The position numbers and the translations under genes are program-made. DNA of 64,000 nucleotides from Cyclobacteriaceae bacterium (GTDB lineage: Bacteria > Bacteroidota > Bacteroidia > Cytophagales > Cyclobacteriaceae), in NCBI GenBank assembly GCA_029858965.1, contig JAOUDZ010000007.1, forward strand, positions 36,193 through 100,192. Direction: 5' to 3'. Below the pieces are notes generated by a model, which saw only the letters and a list, made by a program, of their open reading frames with translations, was not told the origin of the DNA and did no database searches. Within the stretch, counting starts at the first letter, position 1, and every line of letters starts with the position of its first letter. Of the stretch, positions 9,229 through 17,211 are shown piece by piece.

Positions 9229-10011
9229 TTAATTTGCTTCGATTATCAAATCTCCCTTTTCACCAGCAATTCCATTGTTGTTGTACGCTCCCGGCTCTCC
9301 GTCTTTCCCATTTTTCTTTGAGGGACCCAATCCAGCTCCGCCATGATAACCTCCTTTTCCGGATGGGCCCTGACCACCCCCAGCTGTTTTTATGAATAAT
9401 TTTTTTTCACCAATAAGATCTCTTATCGCCTGGGGCACCGGGACCGTAATGGTTAATACGCCACCATTTCCGCCATTTCCACCCTGACCGGCAGCACCAC
9501 CATTTCCACCATCACCACCAAAGCAATGTAGTGTACCGGGACTACCACCACCACCGTTACCACCGTTACCACCCTGTCCCCCTCGTCCACCACTAAGGTC
9601 AACGGTTAACTGGCCAGCGATAGTAACTTTTTCAAGATACATAAATAGATTAAGGCCCTTTGTTCCGTCAAGACCGCGTGTACCGTCTTTTCCAGCAGAA
9701 CCATTGATGCAAGGGCCAATTGGAGTTATTCCGGGTATTCCATTTCTACCGGGTTTTCCATCAATACCGCTGCCATCGATTGTACAATGACTACCAAACC
9801 TGGCTACTTTGACCCTAAGGAAGTTTTCTGTTTTCAGTTTATTCAAAACCAGCGTTGAAGAGTCCATCATGATAAGCGTATCGGCGACTAAAATATCCGA
9901 TTCGGCCAGCATAAAAACTTCATTTGGCTTAATAACCAATTTGGCGACCCTTACTTGAGCAGGCAACGAGCCAGCAAATAGGAGCAAAAACAACAACAAG
10001 TATTGACGCAT
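9229..10011 (-). CDS. Exported glycine-rich, collagen-like protein (260 aa)
   Basis: Signal peptide MRQYLLLFLLLFAGSLPAQ, then a beta-strand region (residues 20-75). A Gly-X-Y stretch with collagen-like spacing follows at 80-118 (GIDGKPGRNGIPG; GKDGTRGLDGTKG). A hydrophobic strand block comes next, then a second, extremely glycine/asparagine-rich segment (141-184) made of GGxGGNGG units, and a third short Gly-X-Y run at 212-254. Three cysteines (76, 101, 163). This resembles surface or adhesive proteins with a polyglycine or collagen-like helix bundle, but no enzyme domain is visible. It is the first gene before recJ and lptB on the same strand. Confidence 0.8.
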   Translation of the reverse strand: MRQYLLLFLLLFAGSLPAQVRVAKLVIKPNEVFMLAESDILVADTLIMMDSSTLVLNKLKTENFLRVKVARFGSHCTIDGSGIDGKPGRNGIPGITPIGPCINGSAGKDGTRGLDGTKGLNLFMYLEKVTIAGQLTVDLSGGRGGQGGNGGNGGGGSPGTLHCFGGDGGNGGAAGQGGNGGNGGVLTITVPVPQAIRDLIGEKKLFIKTAGGGQGPSGKGGYHGGAGLGPSKKNGKDGEPGAYNNNGIAGEKGDLIIEAN

Positions 10012-10078
10012 GATTCAAAAATAATTTTCTGTCCTTCTTAAGAAAACGCTGTGAATTTGACTACCTCCTATAAACGAA

Positions 10079-10105
10079 GAAAGCAATGCAAAATGCACTG
10101 CTTTC
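10079..10105 (-). terminator. Hairpin after the SPOR gene
   Basis: GAAAGCA at 10079-10085 pairs with TGCTTTC at 10099-10105, with an inner TGCA/TGCA pair. On the minus strand it is followed by TTCGTTTATA, a weak T tract. It separates the SPOR gene from the glycine-rich/recJ/lptB unit. Confidence 0.5.
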
Positions 10106-10127
10106 CGCCGCTATATTTTTTCTTATA

Positions 10128-10766
10128 TTATTTTGCGCTTCCTGCCGGCTTTTCGGAAACGACACCCTCCAACACATCTTTAATTTCCACTCTCTGGCCA
10201 TCTCTGTAAGGAACAATCCAGGCGTCTTTTACACCCATTTCACGCATATACTTTTTGAAAGTGTCAGCCTCCCAGTAATCACGAAATATCCCGATTGTGA
10301 GTCTTTGTGGTTCACCATCTTTGGCTTCCCCGCCAAAATTCGGATTATTCTCGAAATATTTAGCCAGATTCTTATTTTTAAAAGCGCCAATTTGAACTTT
10401 AAAGACCACGCCTTTTGAAAAATCCATAGCGTTTGTAACAGGGTTTTCTTTCAGTTCAGCTAACTCAGCCCGGGCTGAAGTAAGTTGTCCTCTCATTTGA
10501 GAGAGTTGATCTTCAAGCTGTGCTATTCTTGCATCCCTATCGCTGATGGTTAGCTGCATCTGAGAGACCTTTTGGTTGAGGGATGCAACAGTATTGTCGG
10601 CCACTTGCTTGTCTTCTGTTAGTTGCTTCAGGTTTTGTGGTGCTTTTTTAAATTCCTTGGCCTTCTTTTTCCACTCTTTCTTTTCCTTTTTCGAAAGCTG
10701 TGCAAAGCTCTGCGTCGAACCAGCTATCAACGCGAGGCAGAAGAATAATACGATTCCTTTTTTCAT
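10128..10766 (-). CDS. Periplasmic coiled-coil SPOR-like protein
   Basis: 212 residues. A signal peptide (MKKGIVLFFCLALIAGSTQSFA) is followed by a very basic stretch (KKEKKEWKKKAKEFKK) and a coiled coil at about 50-110 (heptads around NQKVSQMQLTISDRDARIAQ). The C-terminal domain, at about 120-200, begins GVVFKVQIGAFKNKNLAKYF and has the alternating strand/helix pattern of SPOR domains, which bind denuded peptidoglycan. Often labelled ezrin/radixin/moesin-like because of the coiled coil. Likely a cell-envelope protein. A hairpin terminator lies just downstream at 10079-10105. Confidence 0.8.
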   Translation of the reverse strand: MKKGIVLFFCLALIAGSTQSFAQLSKKEKKEWKKKAKEFKKAPQNLKQLTEDKQVADNTVASLNQKVSQMQLTISDRDARIAQLEDQLSQMRGQLTSARAELAELKENPVTNAMDFSKGVVFKVQIGAFKNKNLAKYFENNPNFGGEAKDGEPQRLTIGIFRDYWEADTFKKYMREMGVKDAWIVPYRDGQRVEIKDVLEGVVSEKPAGSAK

Positions 10767-10820
10767 TCTCGGATTGGTTAAATCACTTTAAAGGTACAAA
10801 TATTTTATTAATATGCTCAT

Positions 10821-12218
10821 CTAGTCAAGGCTGCCAACCATTTTCTCTGGTCTTACCCATTCATCAAATTGTTCAGAGGTTAGGAGGCTTAATGCAACAG
10901 CAGCTTCACGCAAAGTAATATTTTCTTTGTGGGCTTTCTTGGCAATCTTAGCCGCATTCTCGTAGCCGATGTGAGTGTTCAGGGCCGTAACCAGCATCAG
11001 GGAATTCTCAAGGTGTTTATTAATAACTGCAAGATTAGGCTCGATACCCACGGCACATTTATCATTGAAAGAGACACACGCATCGCCCAGCAACCTTGCA
11101 GATTGTAAAACGTTGGCAGCTATCAAAGGCTTGAAAACATTTAATTCAAATTGGCCGGTGGCTCCGCCAATGGAAACGGATATGTCATTTCCAATAACCT
11201 GGGCGCATACCATGGTTAGCGCCTCGGGTTGTGTGGGATTCACCTTTCCGGGCATTATTGAAGACCCAGGTTCGTTATCCGGAATAATAATCTCGCCAAT
11301 CCCACAGCGCGGCCCCGAACTCAGCATCCTGACATCATTTGCAATTTTCATCAAGGATACAGCCGATCTTTTTAAAGCCCCCGACAACTCAACCATTGCA
11401 TCATGCGCAGCCAAAGCCTCAAATTTATTTGGCGCCGTTATAAATGGATAGCCTGTTAGCTCGGCGATCTTCTTTGCTACCAATACATCATAACCCTTTG
11501 GTGTGTTCAGACCAGTGCCAACAGCAGTACCTCCAAGAGCGAGTTCACGGACGACTTCTAATGCGTTTTTTATGGCACGCATACTATTATCTATTTGTTG
11601 AACATATCCGGAAAACTCCTGACCAAGCGTTAAGGGTGTTGCGTCCATGAAATGTGTTCGCCCGGTTTTTACAATGTCTTTGAATGATATCGTTTTCTTT
11701 GCCAGCGTATCACGAAGTGCCATCATACCTGGCAAGGTAATCTCCATAACTTGTTTGTAGGCTGCGATATGCATTGCCGTCGGAAAAGTGTCGTTAGATG
11801 ATTGTGACTTATTGACGTCATCATTGGGATGGAGCACCTTTGTTTCGTCGCTAAGTTTTCCGCCACTCAGAACGTGTGCTCTGTACGCAACAACTTCATT
11901 AACATTCATGTTGCTTTGTGTTCCTGAACCGGTTTGCCAGATTACCAGCGGAAATTCGCCGTCAAGTTTTCCCGAGAGAATTTCGTCGCAAGTTTTTCCG
12001 ATCATATCCCTTTTCTCGGCACTTAAAACTCCAAGCTCAAAGTTTGCGAGTGCTGCCGCTTTTTTGAGATGCGCAAATGCGTAGATAATTTCCTTGGGCA
12101 TACTGGCCTCGGGTCCAATCTTAAAGTTATTACGGGATCTTTCGGTCTGAGCACCCCAGTATTTATCTGCTGGTACCTGTACTTCTCCCATTGTATCTTT
12201 CTCAACGCGGTAATTCAT
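10821..12218 (-). CDS. fumC: Fumarate hydratase, class II
   Basis: 465-residue homotetrameric fumarase that interconverts fumarate and malate in the TCA cycle; iron-independent. Signatures: [13 protein letters not shown] (residues about 98-110), the [16 protein letters not shown] block, [11 protein letters not shown], and the superfamily signature [11 protein letters not shown] near 318. I start at the ATG 12216-12218 ([16 protein letters not shown]), the normal N-terminus of class II fumarases. A TATTTTTG box at 12238-12245 on the minus strand lies upstream of it, so the longer in-frame extension to 12302 is unlikely. Confidence 0.96.
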   Translation of the reverse strand: MNYRVEKDTMGEVQVPADKYWGAQTERSRNNFKIGPEASMPKEIIYAFAHLKKAAALANFELGVLSAEKRDMIGKTCDEILSGKLDGEFPLVIWQTGSGTQSNMNVNEVVAYRAHVLSGGKLSDETKVLHPNDDVNKSQSSNDTFPTAMHIAAYKQVMEITLPGMMALRDTLAKKTISFKDIVKTGRTHFMDATPLTLGQEFSGYVQQIDNSMRAIKNALEVVRELALGGTAVGTGLNTPKGYDVLVAKKIAELTGYPFITAPNKFEALAAHDAMVELSGALKRSAVSLMKIANDVRMLSSGPRCGIGEIIIPDNEPGSSIMPGKVNPTQPEALTMVCAQVIGNDISVSIGGATGQFELNVFKPLIAANVLQSARLLGDACVSFNDKCAVGIEPNLAVINKHLENSLMLVTALNTHIGYENAAKIAKKAHKENITLREAAVALSLLTSEQFDEWVRPEKMVGSLD

Positions 12219-12237
12219 GACATTATTGGGTTTGAGA

Positions 12238-12245
12238 CAAAAATA
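12238..12245 (-). promoter_or_regulatory. -7 box (TATTTTTG) of fumC
   Basis: Perfect TAnnTTTG on the minus strand, 19 bases ahead of the fumC ATG. No clear TTG was found at the -33 distance. Confidence 0.45.
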
Positions 12246-12359
12246 GGAAAATGGGAGAAAATTCAATCTGAAAGATGCAAGCATCCACAGAAAATGGAAC
12301 ACAACGCAGCAAGGTACATGCAGGTAGCATTGGTACAGCCCACCAGGAGAGTCGCCGGC

Positions 12360-12390
12360 TTTGTGCCCGCCTGGATGAATTGTATCTTTG
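12360..12390 (+). promoter_or_regulatory. Bacteroidota-type promoter of the 2'-5' RNA ligase-like gene
   Basis: TTG at 12361-12363, a 19-base spacer, and a perfect TAnnTTTG box (TATCTTTG) at 12383-12390. The box ends nine bases before the ATG at 12400, so transcription would begin only a few bases upstream of the start codon. Confidence 0.55.
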
Positions 12391-12399
12391 TGGTTACAT

Positions 12400-12972
12400 A
12401 TGAACCGGTTAGCGTCCCCAGGAAAGGCAAAAGAAAAGCTGTATTTTATTGCAATTGTGCCACCAACACCTATTTATGAAGAAGCGCTTCAACAAAAAGA
12501 ATACTTCAAGGACAACTATAACAGTAAAGCTTCTTTAAATTCTCCACCGCACATTACCTTACACATGCCTTTTCGATGGAAGGAAAATGAAGAAGCGAAG
12601 CTTTTTGAACTATTGGCGCAGTTCACCAGGGATATTCAGCCTGTAGCAATTAAACTAGATAATTTCTCCTCGTTTCCCCCGCGCGTAATCTTTATCAACG
12701 TAGAGATGAGTCCTGAACTTGAAACCCTTCAAAGGGATCTGCAGCGTTATTGCAGGCGTGTCTTGAACCTGTTTAATGCTAACTACAGGGCGCTTCCCTT
12801 TAAGCCACATTTAACCGTAGCATTTCGAGACCTCAAAAAACCCAACTTCCTAAGGGCTTGGGATGAATTTAGAACGAAAGATTTTCATGCAGAGTTTATC
12901 GCCGATAAGGTTACGCTGCTGAAGCACAGCGGAAGGGTTTGGAAAGTACATCAGGAATTTACATTACGGTGA
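12400..12972 (+). CDS. 2'-5' RNA ligase / 2H phosphoesterase family protein
   Basis: 190-residue member of the 2H phosphoesterase superfamily. Both catalytic tetrapeptides are present: HITLHMPF near residue 52 (HxT) and HLTVAFRD near 146 (HxT). Enzymes of this family act on 2'-5' linked or 2',3'-cyclic phosphates in RNA; the bacterial ligase's biological substrate is unclear. The ATG at 12400 is chosen because it follows the promoter box at 12383-12390; it leaves a ten-residue polar lead ([10 protein letters not shown]) before the first strand [10 protein letters not shown]. Convergent with the next gene. Confidence 0.85.
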   Translation: MNRLASPGKAKEKLYFIAIVPPTPIYEEALQQKEYFKDNYNSKASLNSPPHITLHMPFRWKENEEAKLFELLAQFTRDIQPVAIKLDNFSSFPPRVIFINVEMSPELETLQRDLQRYCRRVLNLFNANYRALPFKPHLTVAFRDLKKPNFLRAWDEFRTKDFHAEFIADKVTLLKHSGRVWKVHQEFTLR

Positions 12973-13059
12973 AAGTAAAAAGGCTGTGCAGATGAAGCCC
13001 ATTTTGTAATTCCTAGCCTGGATGTCACAATGGCCAGGTCAAACTAAAACAGTACCTGC

Positions 13060-13929
13060 TCAATTTGGAGAATGCCGGATTCCTCCTGTATGGATTGCCA
13101 GTAAGGTTGATCCCTTCTTAAAGAATCCTTTTTTGACTAAGTCAAAAACTCCGAAGATCATCTTGCCAGTATAAATATATTCCAGCGGAATATGGTGCTT
13201 TCTTTCAAAACCCTCTATAAATGCGAGCAATGCAGCCGTTGATTTTGCATATCCGCCAAAATGATAGTCTATGTTGATCTCCCAGTTTAAATAACTGCCT
13301 CCTAATCTTCTTACTTCGTCACTCAAATATTCTCCGTTCTTTAAGGATGAAAAACCAAAAACTTTTCTTTCACCACATTGTCCTTTAATCAAACCAGCAA
13401 GCGTTCCTCCGGTTCCGACCGGGCAACACAAATAATCGAAATTGAAATCTAAACTTTTGGCAAATTCTTCGACACCAGCCACTGCCAATTCATTGCTTCC
13501 TCCTTCGGGAATAAGGTAAAAATCGCCAAACTGGTCGTGCAGTTCATTAATGAATTGCGGTTTCGACTTCTGGCGATATGTTTCGCGCGAAATGAAGTGC
13601 AATTTCATGCCATGGTCTCTGGCGAAAAGCAATGTTGAATTTAGGGGTAATACCTCTTCCCCTCTGATTATTCCAATACTGTCAAATCCCAATTCACATG
13701 CGGCTGCCGCAGTTGCATACACATGATTCGAATATGCACCACCAAAGGTTAGCAGGGCCCTGGAACGTTGCTTTTGCGCATCGATAAGGTTGTTTTTTAG
13801 CTTCCACCATTTATTCCCGGATACAAAGGGATGATTTAAGTCTTCCCGCTTTACGAAAAGACGAATTTCGGAATTAGTAAGAACGCTATCATGGACTTGC
13901 TGGATAGGCGTTTTGTTGTATGAGAGCAA
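13060..13929 (-). CDS. PLP-dependent ACC deaminase / D-cysteine desulfhydrase family protein
   Basis: 289-residue fold-type II PLP enzyme of the tryptophan synthase beta superfamily. Seen: KREDLNHPFVSGNKWWKLKNN (residues about 23-43) with the PLP-binding Lys in WKL, the TFGGAYSNHVYATA block that cradles the substrate carboxylate, and the phosphate-binding PVGTGGTLAG loop near 170. It could act on 1-aminocyclopropane-1-carboxylate or D-cysteine; residues separating the two activities cannot be judged safely here, and D-cysteine desulfhydrase is the commoner activity in bacteria. Shorter than the approximately 330-residue canonical enzymes, as is usual in Bacteroidota. Divergent from the radical SAM gene. 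Confidence 0.85.
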   Translation of the reverse strand: MLSYNKTPIQQVHDSVLTNSEIRLFVKREDLNHPFVSGNKWWKLKNNLIDAQKQRSRALLTFGGAYSNHVYATAAAACELGFDSIGIIRGEEVLPLNSTLLFARDHGMKLHFISRETYRQKSKPQFINELHDQFGDFYLIPEGGSNELAVAGVEEFAKSLDFNFDYLCCPVGTGGTLAGLIKGQCGERKVFGFSSLKNGEYLSDEVRRLGGSYLNWEINIDYHFGGYAKSTAALLAFIEGFERKHHIPLEYIYTGKMIFGVFDLVKKGFFKKGSTLLAIHTGGIRHSPN

Positions 13930-13934
13930 TTGTT

Positions 13935-13954
13935 TTAAACTTAAGTTTTAAAAG
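13935..13954. repeat. Imperfect AT-rich palindrome in the divergent intergenic region
   Basis: Centred on CTTAAG with flanks AAA/TTT and TTT/AAA; one central mismatch pair per arm. It lies just before the start codon of the PLP enzyme gene, so it may overlap its promoter or operator. AT-rich composition makes chance occurrence possible. Confidence 0.3.
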
Positions 13955-14002
13955 TATCGCAAAAATATGTGCTTTAAAAATTGCAGTAGCCCAACTGTAG
14001 CC

Positions 14003-14038
14003 CTAATATTGTTAGTTGTGACTAACTAACAATATTAG
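14003..14038. repeat. Perfect 15-bp inverted repeat ahead of the radical SAM gene
   Basis: CTAATATTGTTAGTT (14003-14017), a six-base loop, then its exact reverse complement AACTAACAATATTAG (14024-14038). There is no T tract, so it is not an ordinary terminator. It ends nine bases before the ATG at 14048 and would form a 5'-UTR hairpin or an operator. The inner TTAGTT/AACTAA elements also repeat across the loop. Confidence 0.85.
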
Positions 14039-14047
14039 TTGAAGGGA

Positions 14048-15103
14048 ATGGAACGGGAAAATTACTTCAGTGGAAGGGGAGCACAAATCAAATCAGAAAA
14101 TCGATTTTTGAAATCGCGGTATGTGACCAATCACATTGAAGGGTTAGATGAACCTTTATTTTCATCACCATCAACCCAAATCTTCTATGAGGCTCCAAAA
14201 AAGATTGTAAATAAAGTTACAAGTCCTGATCTGGGCATGATGTATTCTGTCAATCCTTACCAAGGTTGCGAGCATGGATGCATTTATTGCTACGCACGTA
14301 ATACACATGAATATTGGGGGTTTAATGCTGGCTTGGATTTTGAATCAAAAATTGTTGTCAAGCGCAACGCAGCATCCTTATTGACAAAATTTATTCTTAG
14401 GCCAGGCTGGAGTCCTGTACCCATAAGCCTAAGTGGCAATACGGATTGTTACCAACCACTTGAGCGGAAGTTAGAAATTACACGTGGCCTGCTTAACGTA
14501 TTCGCTACCTATCGGCATCCTGTCGGACTGATTACGAAGAATAGCCTTATCCAGCGCGATATTGACCTATTAGCGGATCTGGCAAAAGACAACCTTGTCC
14601 ATGTTTATCTCTCCATAACCTCACTGAATGAGGACCTGCGAAGCATAATGGAACCTCGAACGGTGAGTACAGAAAAAAGGTTACGCACAGTTGAGGTTTT
14701 GGCCAAAGCCGGTATTCCCGTCGGAATAATGAATGCTCCTATTATTCCTGGATTGAATCATCACGAGATTCCCGAAATTTTGAGGCTTGCCGCAGACCGG
14801 GGTGCACAAACGGCGGGGATGACAATAGTCAGGTTGAATGGTTCTGTGGGAAATATTTTTGAGGATTGGCTTCGGAAAAATTTTCCAGATCGGTTTGATA
14901 AGGTATGGAATCAGATCTGTTCTATGCATGGCGGGCATGTTAATGATTCAAAGTTTGGAAGACGTATGACAGGTGAAGGAAATTTTGCAGAAGCCATCCA
15001 TCTGCTATACCGTGCATCCAGGAAGAAATACTTCAAGGACAGAACTATGCCGGCCTATGATCTTACCAAGTTCAGGCATGGCGGTAACCTGAGTTTATTC
15101 TAG
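14048..15103 (+). CDS. PA0069-family radical SAM protein
   Basis: 351-residue radical SAM protein of the SplB-like PA0069 group. The [4Fe-4S] cluster motif reads CEHGCIYCYA near residue 77 (C-x3-C-x2-C), preceded by SVNPYQG, the group hallmark. Other landmarks: SLSGNTDCYQPLE, LITKNSLIQRD and GIPVGIMNAPIIPGLN. Some relatives are annotated as photolyase-like lesion repair enzymes, but this group has no demonstrated reaction. The ATG at 14048 is preferred over the TTG at 14039, which abuts the palindrome. Convergent with the dipeptidase gene, 12 bases apart. Confidence 0.88.
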   Translation: MERENYFSGRGAQIKSENRFLKSRYVTNHIEGLDEPLFSSPSTQIFYEAPKKIVNKVTSPDLGMMYSVNPYQGCEHGCIYCYARNTHEYWGFNAGLDFESKIVVKRNAASLLTKFILRPGWSPVPISLSGNTDCYQPLERKLEITRGLLNVFATYRHPVGLITKNSLIQRDIDLLADLAKDNLVHVYLSITSLNEDLRSIMEPRTVSTEKRLRTVEVLAKAGIPVGIMNAPIIPGLNHHEIPEILRLAADRGAQTAGMTIVRLNGSVGNIFEDWLRKNFPDRFDKVWNQICSMHGGHVNDSKFGRRMTGEGNFAEAIHLLYRASRKKYFKDRTMPAYDLTKFRHGGNLSLF

Positions 15104-15115
15104 AAAGACAGTAAT

Positions 15116-16474
15116 TTATCCTGCGAAGTTTTTAAAGAAGGCAACAATAGTTTCAATGCCAAGTGTGAAATTCTTCACACCGTAATGTTCGTTAGGTGAA
15201 TGGATGGCATCGCTATCAAACCCAAAACCCATAAGGACAGTATCAAGGCCGAGCTCTTTCTTAAACAAGGCAACAATTGGAATACTTCCACCATCGCGTG
15301 TCGGAATTGGAGCTTTGCCAAAGACCTCTACGAATGCTTTGGCGGCGGCTTTATAAGATACCGAATTGGTCGGTGTAACAGCGGGTTCACCGCCATGATG
15401 CGTGGTAACTTTTACCTTGACATATTTTGGTGTGATCGACTCAAAATGTTTAATGAACAATTCTGTAATTTCAGTGCTTATCTGATCAGGAACAAGGCGC
15501 ATGGAGATTTTCGCGGAGGCCTTAGCGGGCAGGACCGTCTTCGCGCCTTCCCCCGTATACCCACCCCAAATTCCATTCACATCAAGTGCTGGTCTTATGC
15601 CCGTTCGTTCCAACGTTGTATAACCTTTTTCACCTTTGACGTCTTCAATACCAAGTTCAGCCTTGTATTTTTTCAAATCAAATGGTGCCTTATTGATTGC
15701 AGCGCGCTCATCACTACTCAACGCTGCGACCCTGTCGTAAAATCCAGGAATGGTTATCCTCCCATCTTCGTCCTGTAGGGAAGCAATCATTGCACAGAGT
15801 ATATTAATAGGGTTAGCAACGGCGCCACCATAAACACCGGAGTGCAAATCGCGATTTGGACCTGTAACCTCGACCTCCAAATAACTCAATCCCCTCAAGC
15901 CAGTAGTAATTGACGGATTATCAAGAGAAATAAGCGCGGTATCTGAAATAAGAATAATGTCTGCTTTTAGTTTGGCTTTATTTTCTTTTACAAAAATACC
16001 CAGGTTATCAGACCCAACTTCCTCTTCACCTTCCACCATAAACTTTACGTTGCAGTGAAGTAATCCCAGCTTCATCATTGCCTCAAAGGCCTTTATGTGC
16101 ATATAGACTTGCCCTTTATCGTCACAGGCCCCTCTTGCATAAATCTTATCATCTTTAATTACCGGCTCAAATGGCGGTGAGTTCCAAAGTGCTAGGGGAT
16201 CGGGTGGTTGGACATCATAATGACCATATACTAAAACCGTGGGCAACGAAGGGTTTATTGTTTTCTCTGCGAAAACGATGGGATGTCCCAACGTTTCGCA
16301 CAGTTCAACTTTGTCTGCGCCAGCTTCCTTTAGTTTTGTCACAAGAAATTCTGCTGCCTTCCGCACATCCTGCTTGTTACGACTGTCAGCGCTAACTGAA
16401 GGGATGCGCAGCCATTCCATTAGTTCGGCCAGAAAACGATCTTTGTTTGAAGCAATATATTCTTTAACCATCAT
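15116..16474 (-). CDS. M20-family dipeptidase
   Basis: Zinc-dependent aminoacyl peptidase of the M20A/CNDP-like group, about 452 residues. Metal-binding landmarks: VYGHYDVQPPDP (His/Asp) near 87, GACDDKGQ (bridging Asp), VEGEEEVGSDN (catalytic Glu plus metal Glu) near 148, LRGLSYLEVEVTG and HSGVYGG of the lid domain, and the C-terminal FGFDSDAIHSPNEH metal His. No signal peptide, so cytosolic. I start at the ATG 16472-16474 (MMVKEYIASNKDRFL), which begins the first helix; the 16-residue upstream extension shows no conservation I recognise. Confidence 0.9.
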   Translation of the reverse strand: MMVKEYIASNKDRFLAELMEWLRIPSVSADSRNKQDVRKAAEFLVTKLKEAGADKVELCETLGHPIVFAEKTINPSLPTVLVYGHYDVQPPDPLALWNSPPFEPVIKDDKIYARGACDDKGQVYMHIKAFEAMMKLGLLHCNVKFMVEGEEEVGSDNLGIFVKENKAKLKADIILISDTALISLDNPSITTGLRGLSYLEVEVTGPNRDLHSGVYGGAVANPINILCAMIASLQDEDGRITIPGFYDRVAALSSDERAAINKAPFDLKKYKAELGIEDVKGEKGYTTLERTGIRPALDVNGIWGGYTGEGAKTVLPAKASAKISMRLVPDQISTEITELFIKHFESITPKYVKVKVTTHHGGEPAVTPTNSVSYKAAAKAFVEVFGKAPIPTRDGGSIPIVALFKKELGLDTVLMGFGFDSDAIHSPNEHYGVKNFTLGIETIVAFFKNFAG

Positions 16475-16625
16475 GGGTGAATTTAGTGTTCGCAAATTAT
16501 GATTTGCGGCATAAGCCACCAAGAGTCCGGAATAAATACTTGAAAATGAATTTACAAAATCGGGTGATTGCGAAGGTGTTCGATGTGTTTTCTGTAAATG
16601 AAAGGAGATGCAGGAGCTTAACTGC

Positions 16626-17207
16626 TTAGTTTTTCCATTCCAGTGTATTTATTATGTGCATAATATCTTTCTTCATATACTCAATAGCAGGAGCAAGTGA
16701 ATCATTGGCCACCTTGGTATTGAAATACAGAGCACCACGCATAAAATTCTTTGAGGAGTCGGTAATGGTGAACTGGAACTGGCTTGGCACTTCACCTTCT
16801 ATCTCTGCAATTACCGCCGTCTTCCCGCTTGGTGTTTTTGTAACGACTTCGCTTATTGCATACGCTTTAATCTGATGCTTTGCAGTTAATGTATAGGAAT
16901 CATCCAGGAATTCTCTAAGCAATTTCTGGCTGTGAACTGATTTATAGGTGATGTGTACATTTGCTTTAATGTCGGGATAATAAATTTCAATCCAAAAATT
17001 TCCGCGGATTTTTGAAGTGTCTGCCAGCAACAAAGCGTGCTTGGAGTATTCGAACAGATAAGGCAAAGAGTCCGGAAGGGCTACGTAGGCGTGCTCAGGC
17101 AGAATAAGCCGATTATAACCCAAAGGCTTTGGTAAATACTCCTGCTGACAGGCCCCAAAAAATAAATATAGTATCAGCACGACCAGCCGGAAGTAACTGG
17201 GCTGCAT
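16626..17207 (-). CDS. gldD: Gliding motility lipoprotein GldD
   Basis: 193-residue lipoprotein; the signal peptide MQPSYFRLVVLILYLFFGAC ends in a lipobox with the acylated Cys at 20. The family signature PKPLGYNRLILPEHAYVALP follows directly, and the protein ends MHIINTLEWKN. GldD is required for gliding and for type IX secretion in Flavobacterium johnsoniae. It starts four bases after the gldE stop (17212), using the ATG 17205-17207. An in-frame upstream codon at 17228 would overlap gldE. Confidence 0.93.
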   Translation of the reverse strand: MQPSYFRLVVLILYLFFGACQQEYLPKPLGYNRLILPEHAYVALPDSLPYLFEYSKHALLLADTSKIRGNFWIEIYYPDIKANVHITYKSVHSQKLLREFLDDSYTLTAKHQIKAYAISEVVTKTPSGKTAVIAEIEGEVPSQFQFTITDSSKNFMRGALYFNTKVANDSLAPAIEYMKKDIMHIINTLEWKN

Positions 17208-17211
17208 TACA

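Noticed and set aside
12219..12302. 28-residue N-terminal extension of fumarase
   Set aside because: A TATTTTTG box lies inside it and the family begins at [11 protein letters not shown].
12973..13059. Possible hairpin CCTGG/CCAGG between convergent genes
   Set aside because: Only five base pairs with a twelve-base loop and no T tract; not enough to call a terminator.
15200..15778. 192-codon open frame on the plus strand inside the dipeptidase gene
   Set aside because: Overlaps a clearly recognised M20 gene completely and has no motif of its own.
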